Shown piece after piece: positions 32,701 to 41,805 of a DNA stretch of 64,000 nt. The stretch covers positions 4,134,001-4,198,000 of the forward strand of contig NZ_CP152003.1 in NCBI RefSeq assembly GCF_038595065.1, read 5' to 3'. The notes under the pieces were generated by a model. That model did no database searches and was not told the origin of the DNA. It saw nothing but the letters and a program-made list of their open reading frames with translations. Position 1 is the first letter of the stretch. Each line of letters opens with the position of its first letter. Both the position numbers and the translations under genes were made by a program. The DNA is from Sutcliffiella sp. FSL R7-0096. Lineage in GTDB: Bacteria; Bacillota; Bacilli; Bacillales; Bacillaceae_I.

Positions 32701-35121
32701 ATGATTGAAATTAAAAATAAACAAATACTTATAGATGGAAAACCTGTACTTATTATGTGCGGAGAGATACATTATTACCGTTTGGAACAAAAAGATTGGC
32801 AGGATCGCATCAATAAACTGAAGGATGCAGGCTGTAATGCCGTTGCCACGTATATCCCTTGGCTGTGCCATGAGCCTCTTGAAGGAAAGGTGGATTTAGA
32901 CGGCCAAACCCGACCGGAACTAGACTTGGGTGCATTTATTGACCTTTGTGCCGAAAATGATTTATATTTCTTTGCCAGACCAGGCCCTTTCATTATGGCA
33001 GAGATGAAAAATGAAGGAATACCCCATTGGGTAGCTGAGAAGCACCCGGAAATCATTCCAGTTGGGTGGGATGGGAATGCAGCAACCACCCCAACACTTG
33101 ATTACTTGGCACCTAATTTCCTAAAAGAAACGAAAAAGTGGTATGAGGCAGTGATGGCAATAATCACTCCACGTTTGCATACAAACGGCGGAAACATCAT
33201 TGGAGTGCAGCTTGATAATGAAATCGGTATGCTATCTTGGGTCAGCAACTGTCCTGATTTGACAGAGCAGTTGTTGGAGGACTTTACTCGCTGGTTAAAA
33301 GTAATATATAAAGACTCTGAGTTAAAGCAGCGATATCCATTAAATTTGCAGGATGCATCCGAAAGAAACTCTGGCATCCGCTCTCCTAAAGAAGAGTATG
33401 CAGCGGAACTTATGCGTGACCTTGGGCATTACATGAGGGATCGTTTTTCCCGTTATGTCGCTATTTTGCGCGAGTTTGCCGAAGAGTTCGGTGTGAAGGA
33501 TGTGCCGTTCATTGTCAATATCCATGGAACAGGTGGGGGCCGCGGATTAACGTATCCAATTGGTATCTCTCAGCTTTATGAATCCTACACACAAGGCAAT
33601 GGATACTTGTCCGGTTCTGACATCTATTTTGGAGATCTGGATATGGAATCCTTCCAGGATCTATACTTAATCAACGGTTTTATGGACGCGGTTCACAACC
33701 CAGATCAGCCTTTGACTAGCGTTGAGTTCAACTGTGGAGATGGAAACTTTGGGGAGACATACGGCGGTCGTTATGACGTTTCTGCTGCAGATTTCAAGAC
33801 AAGAATGTGTGTCGCACAAGGAAATCGTCTGATCAACTATTACCTGTTTACCGGCGGGTACAACTATAAAATGGATGAGGCAGCTGGCGACGGAAACGGC
33901 CGCATCGCTTCCACTGGAGAGCGTCATGGTTTTGCAGCACCAGTCAATCCAGAGGGTAAGCTGAACTACACCTTCCCTCGCATGGCACGCTCCATCAAAA
34001 CGATGATGGCGGTTGGCGACAAGCTGGCAGCAATGGATGAGGACCGAGACTCTGTAGCCTTTGCGTTTATTCCGGACTATTATATGACGGAATACCGCTA
34101 TCCCGACAGTGCGAAAATGCGGGAGATCACCGACAACATCACAATGCATCGCGGGGCAGGAGCATGGGAGATCGTTGCGAGAGCCATGTTGCTTGCAAGC
34201 TATCGTTTCAGTTCCGTGGACGTTCAAAATAAAGAATTGGATGCCAAAGTGACCAAGGCTCTTGTTCTCCCCTCTGCCCGCTACATGGATAGAGAGGTAC
34301 AGTTGAAATTGGTGCGATATTTGCAGAGTGGTGGAGGAATTCTGTTATACGGAGAGGTTCCAACCTTTGATATGGAAGGCAAACCTTTCACTGCCCTTGC
34401 AGATGCGCTTGGGGTGAAACCATTGGGAGTGACATTCAATGAACACGGTCGATTCATGTCCTTGACAGCGGACGGTTGGGCAGCAGGGCGACCTGAAATT
34501 CGCACTTATTTTACACAAACATTTGAGCTTGGTTCTGACGCAGAAGCCATCATGCGTGTCACGGAATCGGAGGATGTATGTGGTTTTGATGCGAAGGTTG
34601 GCGAAGGTCGTGCTATTGCGCTTGCTACGGCTTACCGATGTGATATCAAGCTTTTCAAAACTGCGCTGGAGCGACTTGGTGCCGTTGCGGGCCTGACCCA
34701 TGACTGCGAGTACCATGGAATCTTCTCGACTTCTGTTTCTAATCGCGATGAGCGTTTTATTCATCTGTTGAATTTGGATGGATTTGAAAAAGAAATTCAG
34801 GTTCGTTTAGGGGATGAAAAGTTCTTGGAAGGACGCACGTTTACCCTTCAAAGCAAAGATGGCGTGATGCTTCCTATGAATGTTACGTTTGAGAAACCAG
34901 GAGTGAAAATAGTTTATTCGACAGCTGAAATTATGGAGGTTAGCGCTGATTCTATCGCATTCAGACTGACACAGAGCAGTGACAACATCTGCTTGGAAAC
35001 AAACAGGGTTGTGATGGAGGATGCAGATTATGATGTGGAAGTGGTTAATTCTTCAAAAGTTCTGATTACCTCTAAGAAACATGGAAAAATTGATGATCAT
35101 TTAGTGGTTAAATTCAAATAA
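32701..35121 (+). CDS. GH35-like beta-galactosidase family protein
   Basis: An 806-residue protein without signal peptide. The GH35 N-terminus is visible (MCGEIHYYRLEQKDWQDRINKLKDAG, about 20-45). The acid/base Glu is in GVQLDNEIGM (about 175) and the probable nucleophile Glu in SVEFNCGDG (about 342). A TIM barrel is followed by a beta-galactosidase trimer-like and beta-sandwich region. It is the only glycan-locus gene on the plus strand. It would act in the cytosol on short imported oligosaccharides. Specificity for galactose is not proven; other beta-linked sugars are possible. Confidence 0.8.
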   Translation: MIEIKNKQILIDGKPVLIMCGEIHYYRLEQKDWQDRINKLKDAGCNAVATYIPWLCHEPLEGKVDLDGQTRPELDLGAFIDLCAENDLYFFARPGPFIMAEMKNEGIPHWVAEKHPEIIPVGWDGNAATTPTLDYLAPNFLKETKKWYEAVMAIITPRLHTNGGNIIGVQLDNEIGMLSWVSNCPDLTEQLLEDFTRWLKVIYKDSELKQRYPLNLQDASERNSGIRSPKEEYAAELMRDLGHYMRDRFSRYVAILREFAEEFGVKDVPFIVNIHGTGGGRGLTYPIGISQLYESYTQGNGYLSGSDIYFGDLDMESFQDLYLINGFMDAVHNPDQPLTSVEFNCGDGNFGETYGGRYDVSAADFKTRMCVAQGNRLINYYLFTGGYNYKMDEAAGDGNGRIASTGERHGFAAPVNPEGKLNYTFPRMARSIKTMMAVGDKLAAMDEDRDSVAFAFIPDYYMTEYRYPDSAKMREITDNITMHRGAGAWEIVARAMLLASYRFSSVDVQNKELDAKVTKALVLPSARYMDREVQLKLVRYLQSGGGILLYGEVPTFDMEGKPFTALADALGVKPLGVTFNEHGRFMSLTADGWAAGRPEIRTYFTQTFELGSDAEAIMRVTESEDVCGFDAKVGEGRAIALATAYRCDIKLFKTALERLGAVAGLTHDCEYHGIFSTSVSNRDERFIHLLNLDGFEKEIQVRLGDEKFLEGRTFTLQSKDGVMLPMNVTFEKPGVKIVYSTAEIMEVSADSIAFRLTQSSDNICLETNRVVMEDADYDVEVVNSSKVLITSKKHGKIDDHLVVKFK

Positions 35122-35139
35122 TAGGTTTCGGAGAGCTGT

Positions 35140-35185
35140 CCAGGTACCATTACTCTTAAAGAGAGTCCGGTATCTGGGCATTTTT
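35140..35185 (+). terminator. Rho-independent terminator after the GH35 gene
   Basis: CCAGGTACC / GGTATCTGG stem with a 20-nt loop, followed by GCATTTTT. Confidence 0.7.
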
Positions 35186-35195
35186 AATGTGGATT

Positions 35196-35258
35196 GGTTG
35201 AGTTCGTGCCGAAACAAGGTGAGTTCATGCCAAAATGATGCAAGTTCGTGCCAATCTC
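35196..35258 (+). repeat. Tandem array, three 21-bp units
   Basis: Three 21-bp units each containing the core RAGTTCRTGCCRA (GAGTTCGTGCC, GAGTTCATGCC, AAGTTCGTGCC). It lies between two convergent terminators. Confidence 0.75.
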
Positions 35259-35280
35259 CCCAAAATCCATTCTAGAAACT

Positions 35281-35317
35281 AAAAAACAGGCAGCCTCCCT
35301 AACTCCGGCCACCTGTT
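35281..35317 (-). terminator. Rho-independent terminator after the isomerase gene
   Basis: On the minus strand AACAGG..GCC / GGC..CCTGTT is followed by TTTTTT. Confidence 0.75.
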
Positions 35318-35327
35318 CAATAAATTA

Positions 35328-36086
35328 TTAGATTTTCTCCATCATCCCTTTGAGATTCCCAATACTCACCCGCAAACTGTCCAAAGGATTGCCTGGACAT
35401 ACGTCCTGTTCAATGATGTACCACTGTACCCCGTTCTCTTCTCCCCAACGCAATATCGGTTCAAAATCGATGACACCAGTTCCTACTTCCGCAAAGCTTC
35501 CTTCTTCACCAGGAGCCATATCCTTCACATGTAACGTTGGAACACGGCCAGCTAAAGGTGACAAAAATTCCAGTACATCGTGACCAGCTTTGGTCACCCA
35601 ATAAACGTCCAGTTCGGCATGCAACAAGTTATCAGAACTTGGTTCTAATAGATATTCCAAGACTACCTTATCCTCTATTTTCTTATGAAACTCGAAATCG
35701 TGGTTATGATAGCTGATGGTGTAACCGTCTTTTTTCAACACAGCGGCAAGCTCATTCAACTCCGATTTTAAAGAAACGTAATAATCCTCTGTACGGTCCT
35801 CTTCCACCACATATGGCATGACAAGATGCTTCGTGCCAAAGAGCTCTGCTTCATCCAACACGGCAGGAAGCTCATTGTGTAGTCGATCTACCCCTACGTG
35901 CATACCGGCAACCGATATTTCCAATTCGTTCAAGGCCGCGGCGATTTTCTTTGGATCATGGCCGTAAAGTCCTGCCATTTCCACTCCGGCAAAGCCCATG
36001 TCTTTTAGTTCTTTAAGTACACCGATAAAATCTTTCTCTAATAAATCACGCACTGTATAAAGTTGTGCAGCAATTTTGTGTTTCAT
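35328..36086 (-). CDS. Sugar phosphate isomerase/epimerase (TIM barrel)
   Basis: A 252-residue xylose-isomerase-like TIM-barrel protein (AP_endonuc_2 family; IolE-like). Metal-binding Glu, Asp and His residues are visible in YHNHDFEF, HAELDVYWV and LHVKDM. GGAGG precedes the ATG. It is separated from the next upstream isomerase gene by a terminator and an R2 repeat, so it probably has its own promoter. Substrate may be a keto-sugar derivative, judging from the neighbouring dehydrogenases. Confidence 0.85.
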   Translation of the reverse strand: MKHKIAAQLYTVRDLLEKDFIGVLKELKDMGFAGVEMAGLYGHDPKKIAAALNELEISVAGMHVGVDRLHNELPAVLDEAELFGTKHLVMPYVVEEDRTEDYYVSLKSELNELAAVLKKDGYTISYHNHDFEFHKKIEDKVVLEYLLEPSSDNLLHAELDVYWVTKAGHDVLEFLSPLAGRVPTLHVKDMAPGEEGSFAEVGTGVIDFEPILRWGEENGVQWYIIEQDVCPGNPLDSLRVSIGNLKGMMEKI

Positions 36087-36180
36087 CTTCTATCCGCCTC
36101 CAATTTTATAAAAGGTTGTTTTCGGAAACTTTGTTGTTGTTTCGTTTACTCAAATTAGCCGTTATATTACTTACTGTCGT

Positions 36181-36296
36181 GCTCTTTTCTCTATTTTACG
36201 AAGGATACTACTTGAAATTTCTAGAGTGTTTAATCTGTAAACAGTCCAATTGCCGACTTTTTACTAATGAATAACTACAATATTTGAGAAAAGAGC
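36181..36296 (+). repeat. R2 interspersed repeat, copy c
   Basis: 116-bp core bounded by GCTCTTTTC and GAAAAGAGC with the centre GTAAACAGTC CAATTGCC GACTTTTTAC. Upstream similarity to copy b begins near 36112 (TCGGAAACTTTGTTG, TTACTGTCGT). Confidence 0.85.
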
Positions 36297-36301
36297 TTTA
36301 T

Positions 36302-36331
36302 AAAAAACAAGCAACCAAGAGCCTTGGTTGC
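36302..36331 (-). terminator. Terminator of the thuA-dehydrogenase-isomerase operon
   Basis: GCAACCAAG / CTTGGTTGC stem followed on the minus strand by TTGTTTTTT. Confidence 0.88.
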
Positions 36332-36347
36332 TGCTTCTGTTATATCC

Positions 36348-37316
36348 TTACACCCACCACATATCAGCAGGTTGTTCTTTAATCAATACAGATTGAAGGT
36401 TCGATACCGCACGGGCAAAGCCTTCTTCAATCGACATGATCGGGTCTTCGTGCTCGATGCTTACGACATAATCGTAACCGTACGTGCGCAACGCACTCAT
36501 CATGTCCGACCACTCTTGAACACTATGGCCGCATCCGACAGAACGGAAGCTCCATGCGCGGGTTTGGACTTCGCCGTATGGCTGCATGTCCGTCAAGCCG
36601 TACATGTTCACATTATCCTGATCGATGTAGGTGTCTTTTGCATGGAAATGATGGATGGCTCCAGCTTTTCCTAAGATTTTGATTGCTGCAACAGGGTCGA
36701 TTCCTTGCCACCAAAGATGACTTGGATCTAGGTTTGCGCCGATTGCAGGGGATGTTAACTCACGAAGTTTAAGCATCGTGTGTGGCGTATGTACCAAAAA
36801 TCCGCCGTGTAGTTCAAGACCGATTTTGATGTTACGCTCTTCCGCGTACTTCCCTACTTCCTTCCAGTAAGGAACAAGCTTTGTTTCCCACTGCCAAGTC
36901 AGGATATCGCCATACTCATTTGGCCAAGGTGCAACAGGCCAGTTTGGCGCTTTTGCCGTCTCGCTGTCACCAGGAACGCCTGAGAAGCAGTTCACTACTT
37001 CCACTCCTGTCAAAGCAGCAAGGTCAATTGTTTTTAATAATGTTTCATGTGATTCTTTTGCAAAAGCCTCATCCGGTGAAATCGGGTTCCCATGACAGCT
37101 GAATGCACTGATCTGTAAACCGCGGGTATGGATTTCCTCCATATAAGCATTGCGTGCCCCTTCGTCCTCAAGAAGAGTATCCAATGGACAATGGTTGTTT
37201 CCAGGGTAGCATCCTGTACCGATTTCCACTGCATCCAGACCTGCCGCTTTCACATAATCAAGCATTTCCGTGAAAGGTTTATTCGCAAAAAGGACGGTAA
37301 ATACGCCTAGTTTCAT
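36348..37316 (-). CDS. Sugar phosphate isomerase/epimerase
   Basis: A 322-residue TIM-barrel isomerase/epimerase. LDAVEIGTGCYPGN at the start, IGLELHGGFLVHTP, GANLDPSHLWWQGIDP and HFHAKDTYID carry the expected Glu, His, Asp and His metal ligands. It is longer than the 252-residue paralogue at 35.3 kb. It is the third gene of a tight operon (14-15 bp gaps) with a Gfo/Idh/MocA dehydrogenase and a ThuA-like protein; together these suggest oxidised-sugar metabolism. Confidence 0.88.
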   Translation of the reverse strand: MKLGVFTVLFANKPFTEMLDYVKAAGLDAVEIGTGCYPGNNHCPLDTLLEDEGARNAYMEEIHTRGLQISAFSCHGNPISPDEAFAKESHETLLKTIDLAALTGVEVVNCFSGVPGDSETAKAPNWPVAPWPNEYGDILTWQWETKLVPYWKEVGKYAEERNIKIGLELHGGFLVHTPHTMLKLRELTSPAIGANLDPSHLWWQGIDPVAAIKILGKAGAIHHFHAKDTYIDQDNVNMYGLTDMQPYGEVQTRAWSFRSVGCGHSVQEWSDMMSALRTYGYDYVVSIEHEDPIMSIEEGFARAVSNLQSVLIKEQPADMWWV

Positions 37317-37331
37317 AAGTGTTCACGCTCC

Positions 37332-38369
37332 TTAGTTTAATTCGTTTTGGATGTTGACTATCTTCTTCGTTTCGTTGGATTCAAGCGCTCCTAAAATAAC
37401 CATTAAGGAGTTCTTTCCTTCGTTTCCGTCTACAAGTACTTCTTTATCTTCTAGGATGCTTGCCACAAAATGATCGATTACACGAGAACCAGTTTGTCCG
37501 CCTGCATCATTGCTTTGGATTTTGCCTAATTCGTAGCGAACTGTTTCGCCAGTTGCATATTGTACGACTAAAGAGTGTGTCGGATCGTCTTCAAGGCGAA
37601 GAACCGCTTTTTCCGCATAAATGATGGTGGAATTATCTTCACGCTTGTAGGACCAGCTTGCAGCCAACGTCCCAACGATGCCGCTTTCTGTTCTAAGCGC
37701 GCAAACTGCCGTGTCATCCACATCTGTGTTTTCTTTTGAAGAAGTTTCTATGAATGCTCCCACTTCCACGATTTCTTCCCCTAAAAGATAACGCATCAAG
37801 TCGGACTTGTGCACGCCAAGGTCTCCCATCGCTCCGATGAATGCTTCTTCTTTACGGAAGAACCAGCTGTCTTTCCCGTCCACGCTCCAGCCCTCTGGTC
37901 CAGGGTGTCCGAATGCCGTACGGAAGCTGTAGATTTTCCCTACTTCACCGCTTTCGATCAGTTGTTTCGCTTTTTGGTGGGATGGAACAAAGCGTTGGTT
38001 GTGCGCGATCATCAGCTTTTTCCCAGATGCTTTCGCTGCAGCAATCATCTCGTCTGCTTCTTCTTTTGACGTAGCCATCGGCTTTTCGCATAAAACGTGC
38101 GCTCCTGCTTTGGAAGCATAGATGGATACAGGGGCATGCAGATAGTTCGGTGTGCATACACTCACCACATCCAATTCTTCACGGTCAATCATTTCTTGAT
38201 AGCTTTCATAAGCTTTCCCGCCATATGTTTCAACAGCTTGCTCCGCGCGCTCTTTTACGACATCACAAAACGCCACAATCTCCACATTCGGGTTTGCGTG
38301 GTACTCCGGTATATGACGGTGCTTAGCGATACTTCCGCATCCTACTACTCCAACTCGTAATTTCTTCAT
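37332..38369 (-). CDS. Gfo/Idh/MocA-family oxidoreductase (ThuB-like)
   Basis: A 345-residue NAD(P)-dependent sugar dehydrogenase. The N-terminal Rossmann motif is VGVVGCGSIAKHRH (7-20). CEKPMATSKEE carries the family EKP motif (about 93-95). The second half is the alpha/beta substrate domain, with GDLGVHKSDLMRYL. It probably oxidises a sugar hydroxyl, commonly at C3. GGGGG precedes the ATG. Confidence 0.9.
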   Translation of the reverse strand: MKKLRVGVVGCGSIAKHRHIPEYHANPNVEIVAFCDVVKERAEQAVETYGGKAYESYQEMIDREELDVVSVCTPNYLHAPVSIYASKAGAHVLCEKPMATSKEEADEMIAAAKASGKKLMIAHNQRFVPSHQKAKQLIESGEVGKIYSFRTAFGHPGPEGWSVDGKDSWFFRKEEAFIGAMGDLGVHKSDLMRYLLGEEIVEVGAFIETSSKENTDVDDTAVCALRTESGIVGTLAASWSYKREDNSTIIYAEKAVLRLEDDPTHSLVVQYATGETVRYELGKIQSNDAGGQTGSRVIDHFVASILEDKEVLVDGNEGKNSLMVILGALESNETKKIVNIQNELN

Positions 38370-38382
38370 TATGTTGTCCCCC

Positions 38383-39105
38383 TTATTTGCTTTTGATTTC
38401 TTCTAATGGTTTTGCATTTCCGTAATATACATCGCCGATCGTAGTCGGTTTTGCCCAGTTAACGGCATTCTTGATAACTTTTTGTACTTTTTCATGATAG
38501 TAAGTCGGGTATGTTTCATGGCCAGGGCGGAAGTAGAATACTTTCCCTCTCCCGCGCTTGTATGTGCAACCGCTGCGGAATACCTCTCCACCTTCAAACC
38601 AGCTCACAAACACCAGCTCGTCAGGATCTGGAATATCGAAATGCTCGCCATACATTTCTTCGCGCTCGATATCGATGTGCTCCCCGATTCCTACTGCGAT
38701 TGGATGGCCTGGTGATACTACCCAGATGCGCTCCTTTTCATCCGCTTCTCTCCATTTTAGGTCACATGTCGTACCCATCAATGTTTTGAAAATTTTAGAG
38801 AAATGACCAGAGTGAAGAACGATCAATCCCATTCCGTCTAGTACTCTATTTTTTACGCGAGTAACGATCTCATCGCTTACATCGTCATGCGCCACATGGC
38901 CCCACCATAAAAGTACATCTGTGTTGTTCAATACTTCTTCGGTAAGTCCGTGCTCTGGCTCGTCCAATGTTGCCGTTCTTACTTCATGGTTTTCTTCTTT
39001 TAGGAAGGAAGCGATGGCACCATGAATGCCTTCTGGATATACTTCTCTCACTTTTGCGTTTGTTTGTTCATGTCGGTTTTCATTCCATACAGTTACTTTA
39101 ATCAT
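38383..39105 (-). CDS. ThuA-like protein (trehalose utilisation family)
   Basis: A 240-residue ThuA-domain protein with a glutamine-amidotransferase-like fold ([47 protein letters not shown]). In rhizobia ThuA works with ThuB, a Gfo/Idh/MocA dehydrogenase, in 3-keto-disaccharide catabolism; the same pairing is seen here. It is the first gene of the three-gene operon. Its upstream gap (39106-39536) holds an R1 repeat and two GTTTC operator-like sites. Confidence 0.88.
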   Translation of the reverse strand: MIKVTVWNENRHEQTNAKVREVYPEGIHGAIASFLKEENHEVRTATLDEPEHGLTEEVLNNTDVLLWWGHVAHDDVSDEIVTRVKNRVLDGMGLIVLHSGHFSKIFKTLMGTTCDLKWREADEKERIWVVSPGHPIAVGIGEHIDIEREEMYGEHFDIPDPDELVFVSWFEGGEVFRSGCTYKRGRGKVFYFRPGHETYPTYYHEKVQKVIKNAVNWAKPTTIGDVYYGNAKPLEEIKSK

Positions 39106-39159
39106 TGTTTGTTGCCCCTTTCGCTGCTTGCAATCTAATTTTTAATCTTTCTTACACCA

Positions 39160-39282
39160 CTGTTGATTACCGCGCCAGGCTTCGCTTTCCGCGGGGCTGA
39201 GGAGAGCCTCCTCACAACGCTTCAGGGCCTCCACCTATCGCTACCTCCCGCCGGAGTCTTCGCCTTTCGCTACAATCACCAG
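39160..39282 (+). repeat. R1 interspersed repeat, copy H
   Basis: About 123 bp bounded by CTGTTGAT and AATCACCAG, with GGCTTCGCTTTCCGCGGGGC, GAGCCTCCTC and CCCGCCGGAGTC. It lies between the ThuA-like start and its operator-like sites. Confidence 0.85.
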
Positions 39283-39352
39283 CTAGGTTACCTTACATAC
39301 TTCTATTTTTGTAAAATCTCTAACTCTATTATTTTGTTGTGGTCAGTTGTGT

Positions 39353-39390
39353 GGGAACGTTTCCATATTGCGGTGCATGTAACGTTTCAA
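39353..39390. promoter_or_regulatory. Two LacI-type operator-like sites upstream of the ThuA operon
   Basis: GGGAACGTTTCC (39353-39364) and TGTAACGTTTCA (39379-39390) resemble the CGAAACGTTTCA operators elsewhere in the locus. They are centred 26 bp apart, a spacing that could put two dimers on nearly the same DNA face. Confidence 0.6.
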
Positions 39391-39487
39391 GACAACTCTC
39401 CTACATTATAAATGGATAATAAAGCGTTTTCAATGTTAAAGTCCGAACTAGATGGTAAAATTCCGACTTGATTGTTTTGTGACCTTG

Positions 39488-39524
39488 AAAAAAGCCTTTC
39501 CCGTCACTTACTGACAGAAAAGGC
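39488..39524 (-). terminator. Rho-independent terminator after the LacI-family gene
   Basis: GCCTTTTCTGTCA / TGACGGGAAAGGC on the minus strand, followed by TTTTTT. Confidence 0.85.
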
Positions 39525-39536
39525 CAATCTACTATT

Positions 39537-40520
39537 TCACTTTACCGACTTGCGCTCCACAATCTCGGTAGAAAGATTATAATAATTTTCTACATCCTCT
39601 TTGGCCAAAGCTTGGAACACCACATGCACCGCTAACGCCCCGACTTCATACTTGGGCTGCCTTACCGTGGTAAGCGGAGGGTTCACATATTCAGCCAACT
39701 GGATATCGTCATAACCGATGATGGAAACATCGTCAGGCACGCTGATTTTGTTCTCTTTGAATGCTTGCAAACCACCGATGGCCATCTCGTCGTTGGCATA
39801 GAAAATGGCTTCAGGAAGCTGGAGTTGAGCGATCAGCATTTTCGTTGCTCGGTAACCACCTTCACGAGTAAAGTCCCCGAACACCTTCCATTTATTTTGG
39901 AACTTGATGCCGTATTCCTTTAATGCACTCATATATCCATCATAGCGCATCTGGTTATCATGGGAATTTAAAGGCCCGCTAACATACCCTATTTCCCGGT
40001 GGCCTTTGCTGATTAAATATTCAGTGGCCGCATATCCGCCATGAATGTTGTCCACTTCCACCTGATACACAAACTCATGATTAAGCTTCCGATCAAGTAC
40101 TACAATTGGAAAACCTTCACGTGCAGATTCCAGCAAAATATCATTTGTTATATTATGGGCGAGGATGATCGCACCATCCACCCGTTTTTCTTTTAAAAAC
40201 TTTGCTGCGGTTGATTGCGCTCCTCCAACAGAGCTGCATGCTATCAGGTCGTAGCCATTTGTCATGGAGACTTCCTGTACCCCTTTGATGAGCTCAGAAT
40301 AGAAGGGACCGGAAAGATCCCGTAATATGAGTGCTATTGTGTTTGTTCTTGTTCTTTTTAAGTCAGAGGCAAAGCCATTTTTAAAATAATTCAGTTCCCT
40401 TGCGGCTTCCTGTACCTTTTTCATGGTCGCCGGACTGACTTTGTTTACATTGTTCAGTGCATAGGACGCGGTTGAAACAGCCACTCCTGCAAGCTTTGCC
40501 ACATCTTTGATTGTTGCCAC
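39537..40520 (-). CDS. LacI-family transcriptional regulator
   Basis: A 327-residue LacI/GalR regulator. The helix-turn-helix and hinge are at the N-terminus (ATIKDVAKLAGVAVSTASYALNN ... VSPATMKKVQEAAREL). A sugar-binding core follows (GYVSGPLNSHDNQMRYDGY, FYANDEMAIGGLQAF, IIGYDDIQLAEYVNPPLTTV). The start is GTG at 40520 after GAGGGGG. A perfect CGAAACGTTTCA lies about 50 bp upstream, so it probably controls itself and the surrounding units. Confidence 0.92.
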   Translation of the reverse strand: MATIKDVAKLAGVAVSTASYALNNVNKVSPATMKKVQEAARELNYFKNGFASDLKRTRTNTIALILRDLSGPFYSELIKGVQEVSMTNGYDLIACSSVGGAQSTAAKFLKEKRVDGAIILAHNITNDILLESAREGFPIVVLDRKLNHEFVYQVEVDNIHGGYAATEYLISKGHREIGYVSGPLNSHDNQMRYDGYMSALKEYGIKFQNKWKVFGDFTREGGYRATKMLIAQLQLPEAIFYANDEMAIGGLQAFKENKISVPDDVSIIGYDDIQLAEYVNPPLTTVRQPKYEVGALAVHVVFQALAKEDVENYYNLSTEIVERKSVK

Positions 40521-40568
40521 TTTTTTACCCCCTCATGAAAGCGGATCTATCTCGATCCAACTCCCCTT

Positions 40569-40580
40569 CGAAACGTTTCA
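40569..40580. promoter_or_regulatory. LacI-type operator, autoregulatory
   Basis: CGAAACGTTTCA, 49 bp upstream of the LacI-family start. Confidence 0.7.
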
Positions 40581-40655
40581 ATCTCCTTCTTCTAGCATAA
40601 TGTAAACATTTTCATAAATCAATAGTTTCCCTATTATAATGGATACTTCCTACCT

Positions 40656-41747
40656 TTACAGAATCATCCCCATTGGGAGTGCTGCTGGCCGCTCGCACCT
40701 GTTTTTTATATCGACATGGACGCCCTCAGAGGAGGACTCATGTATTGCATGCATCACCTCAAGAACTTGGAGGGCCAATTCTCCATTAGTGAGATGTGGA
40801 CGTCCTTCATATATGGCATGTGCCATTTCCGCTGCACCGATGCCCCGGCTGTTCTCTGCATAGCGATGTGAAAGCGTCGTTTCCTTGAACGAATGTGATC
40901 CTGCTTCCCGAAGCCTGACGGTACCACCAAAATTGTTTGGATCTGGTACACTCAGTGTTCCTTTTGTACCGTGAATTTCGATGCAAGGATGCTCTGTTCC
41001 GCCAAATACGTCGAAACTTGTCACAATGGTTCCGACTGCCCCGCTTTCAAAATCCAAAATGCCTGCCACATGCGTAGGGGTCTCAACTGGTAGCCTGCGC
41101 CCATAGTCTTCGCTTCTGGTCACCGTTCTTTCTGTGAAGCCTGACTGTGCTGAGCCTGTGACCCGCTTGATGGGTCCCAGTAAATGAATAAAAGCGGTGA
41201 GATAATATGGACCCATATCGAACATCGGTCCACCGCCTTTTTGATAATAAAAATCTGGGAAGGGATGCCAGCCTTCTGGGCCGCCGTTAAGCATAAAGCC
41301 GGTAGCAGCAAGCGGACGCCCTATCGCTCCATCATCAATCAGCTTCCGGCATGTTTGCAATGCCGCACCAAGAAACGTATCTGGTGCAGATCCTACACGG
41401 AGGCCTTTTTGCTTGGCAAGCTCCAAAACTTTTCTACCTTCCTCCACTTCTAGTGTGAGTGGCTTTTCCACGAAAACATGCTTGCCAGCTTCAAGTGCAG
41501 CATGTGTCACCTCATAATGGGCTTTTGGGATAGTGAGGTTGATGATCATGTCAATTTCAGGATCCTCAAGCATTTCAGCCACCGTATAAACCTTCTCGAT
41601 TTGAAACTCCTTCGCCCTGACTTTTGCTCGCTCCATGTCAAGATCCGCCACAGCGACGATGTCTAATATAGTAAACTTGGATGGGGCTTCTAAGTAAATT
41701 CCGCTAATAGTTCCGGTTCCAATGATTCCTGCTTTCATTTTTTTCAT
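40656..41747 (-). CDS. Gfo/Idh/MocA-family oxidoreductase
   Basis: A 363-residue NAD(P)-dependent oxidoreductase. Rossmann motif AGIIGTGTISGIYLEAP at the N-terminus and the family EKP motif in FVEKPLTLEVEEG (about 95). MFDMGPYYLTAFIHLLG is typical of the C-terminal substrate domain. It is only distantly like the dehydrogenase at 37.3 kb, so likely a different substrate or regiospecificity. GAGGAG precedes the ATG. It follows the GH94 gene by 58 bp, across a hairpin. Confidence 0.9.
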   Translation of the reverse strand: MKKMKAGIIGTGTISGIYLEAPSKFTILDIVAVADLDMERAKVRAKEFQIEKVYTVAEMLEDPEIDMIINLTIPKAHYEVTHAALEAGKHVFVEKPLTLEVEEGRKVLELAKQKGLRVGSAPDTFLGAALQTCRKLIDDGAIGRPLAATGFMLNGGPEGWHPFPDFYYQKGGGPMFDMGPYYLTAFIHLLGPIKRVTGSAQSGFTERTVTRSEDYGRRLPVETPTHVAGILDFESGAVGTIVTSFDVFGGTEHPCIEIHGTKGTLSVPDPNNFGGTVRLREAGSHSFKETTLSHRYAENSRGIGAAEMAHAIYEGRPHLTNGELALQVLEVMHAIHESSSEGVHVDIKNRCERPAALPMGMIL

Positions 41748-41767
41748 CTTATCTGCTCCTCATGAAG

Positions 41768-41797
41768 AAATACGGCGCAGTCAGCTACGCCGTATTT
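41768..41797 (-). terminator. Hairpin between the GH94 gene and the oxidoreductase gene
   Basis: AAATACGGCG / CGCCGTATTT, 10-bp perfect stem with a 10-nt loop, but no clear T-run on either side. It may attenuate or stabilise rather than fully terminate. Confidence 0.45.
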
Positions 41798-41805
41798 GCC
41801 TTTTC

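Noticed and set aside
33667-34227. 186-residue minus-strand frame opposite the GH35 gene
   Set aside because: Antisense shadow; the plus-strand gene has both GH35 catalytic motifs.
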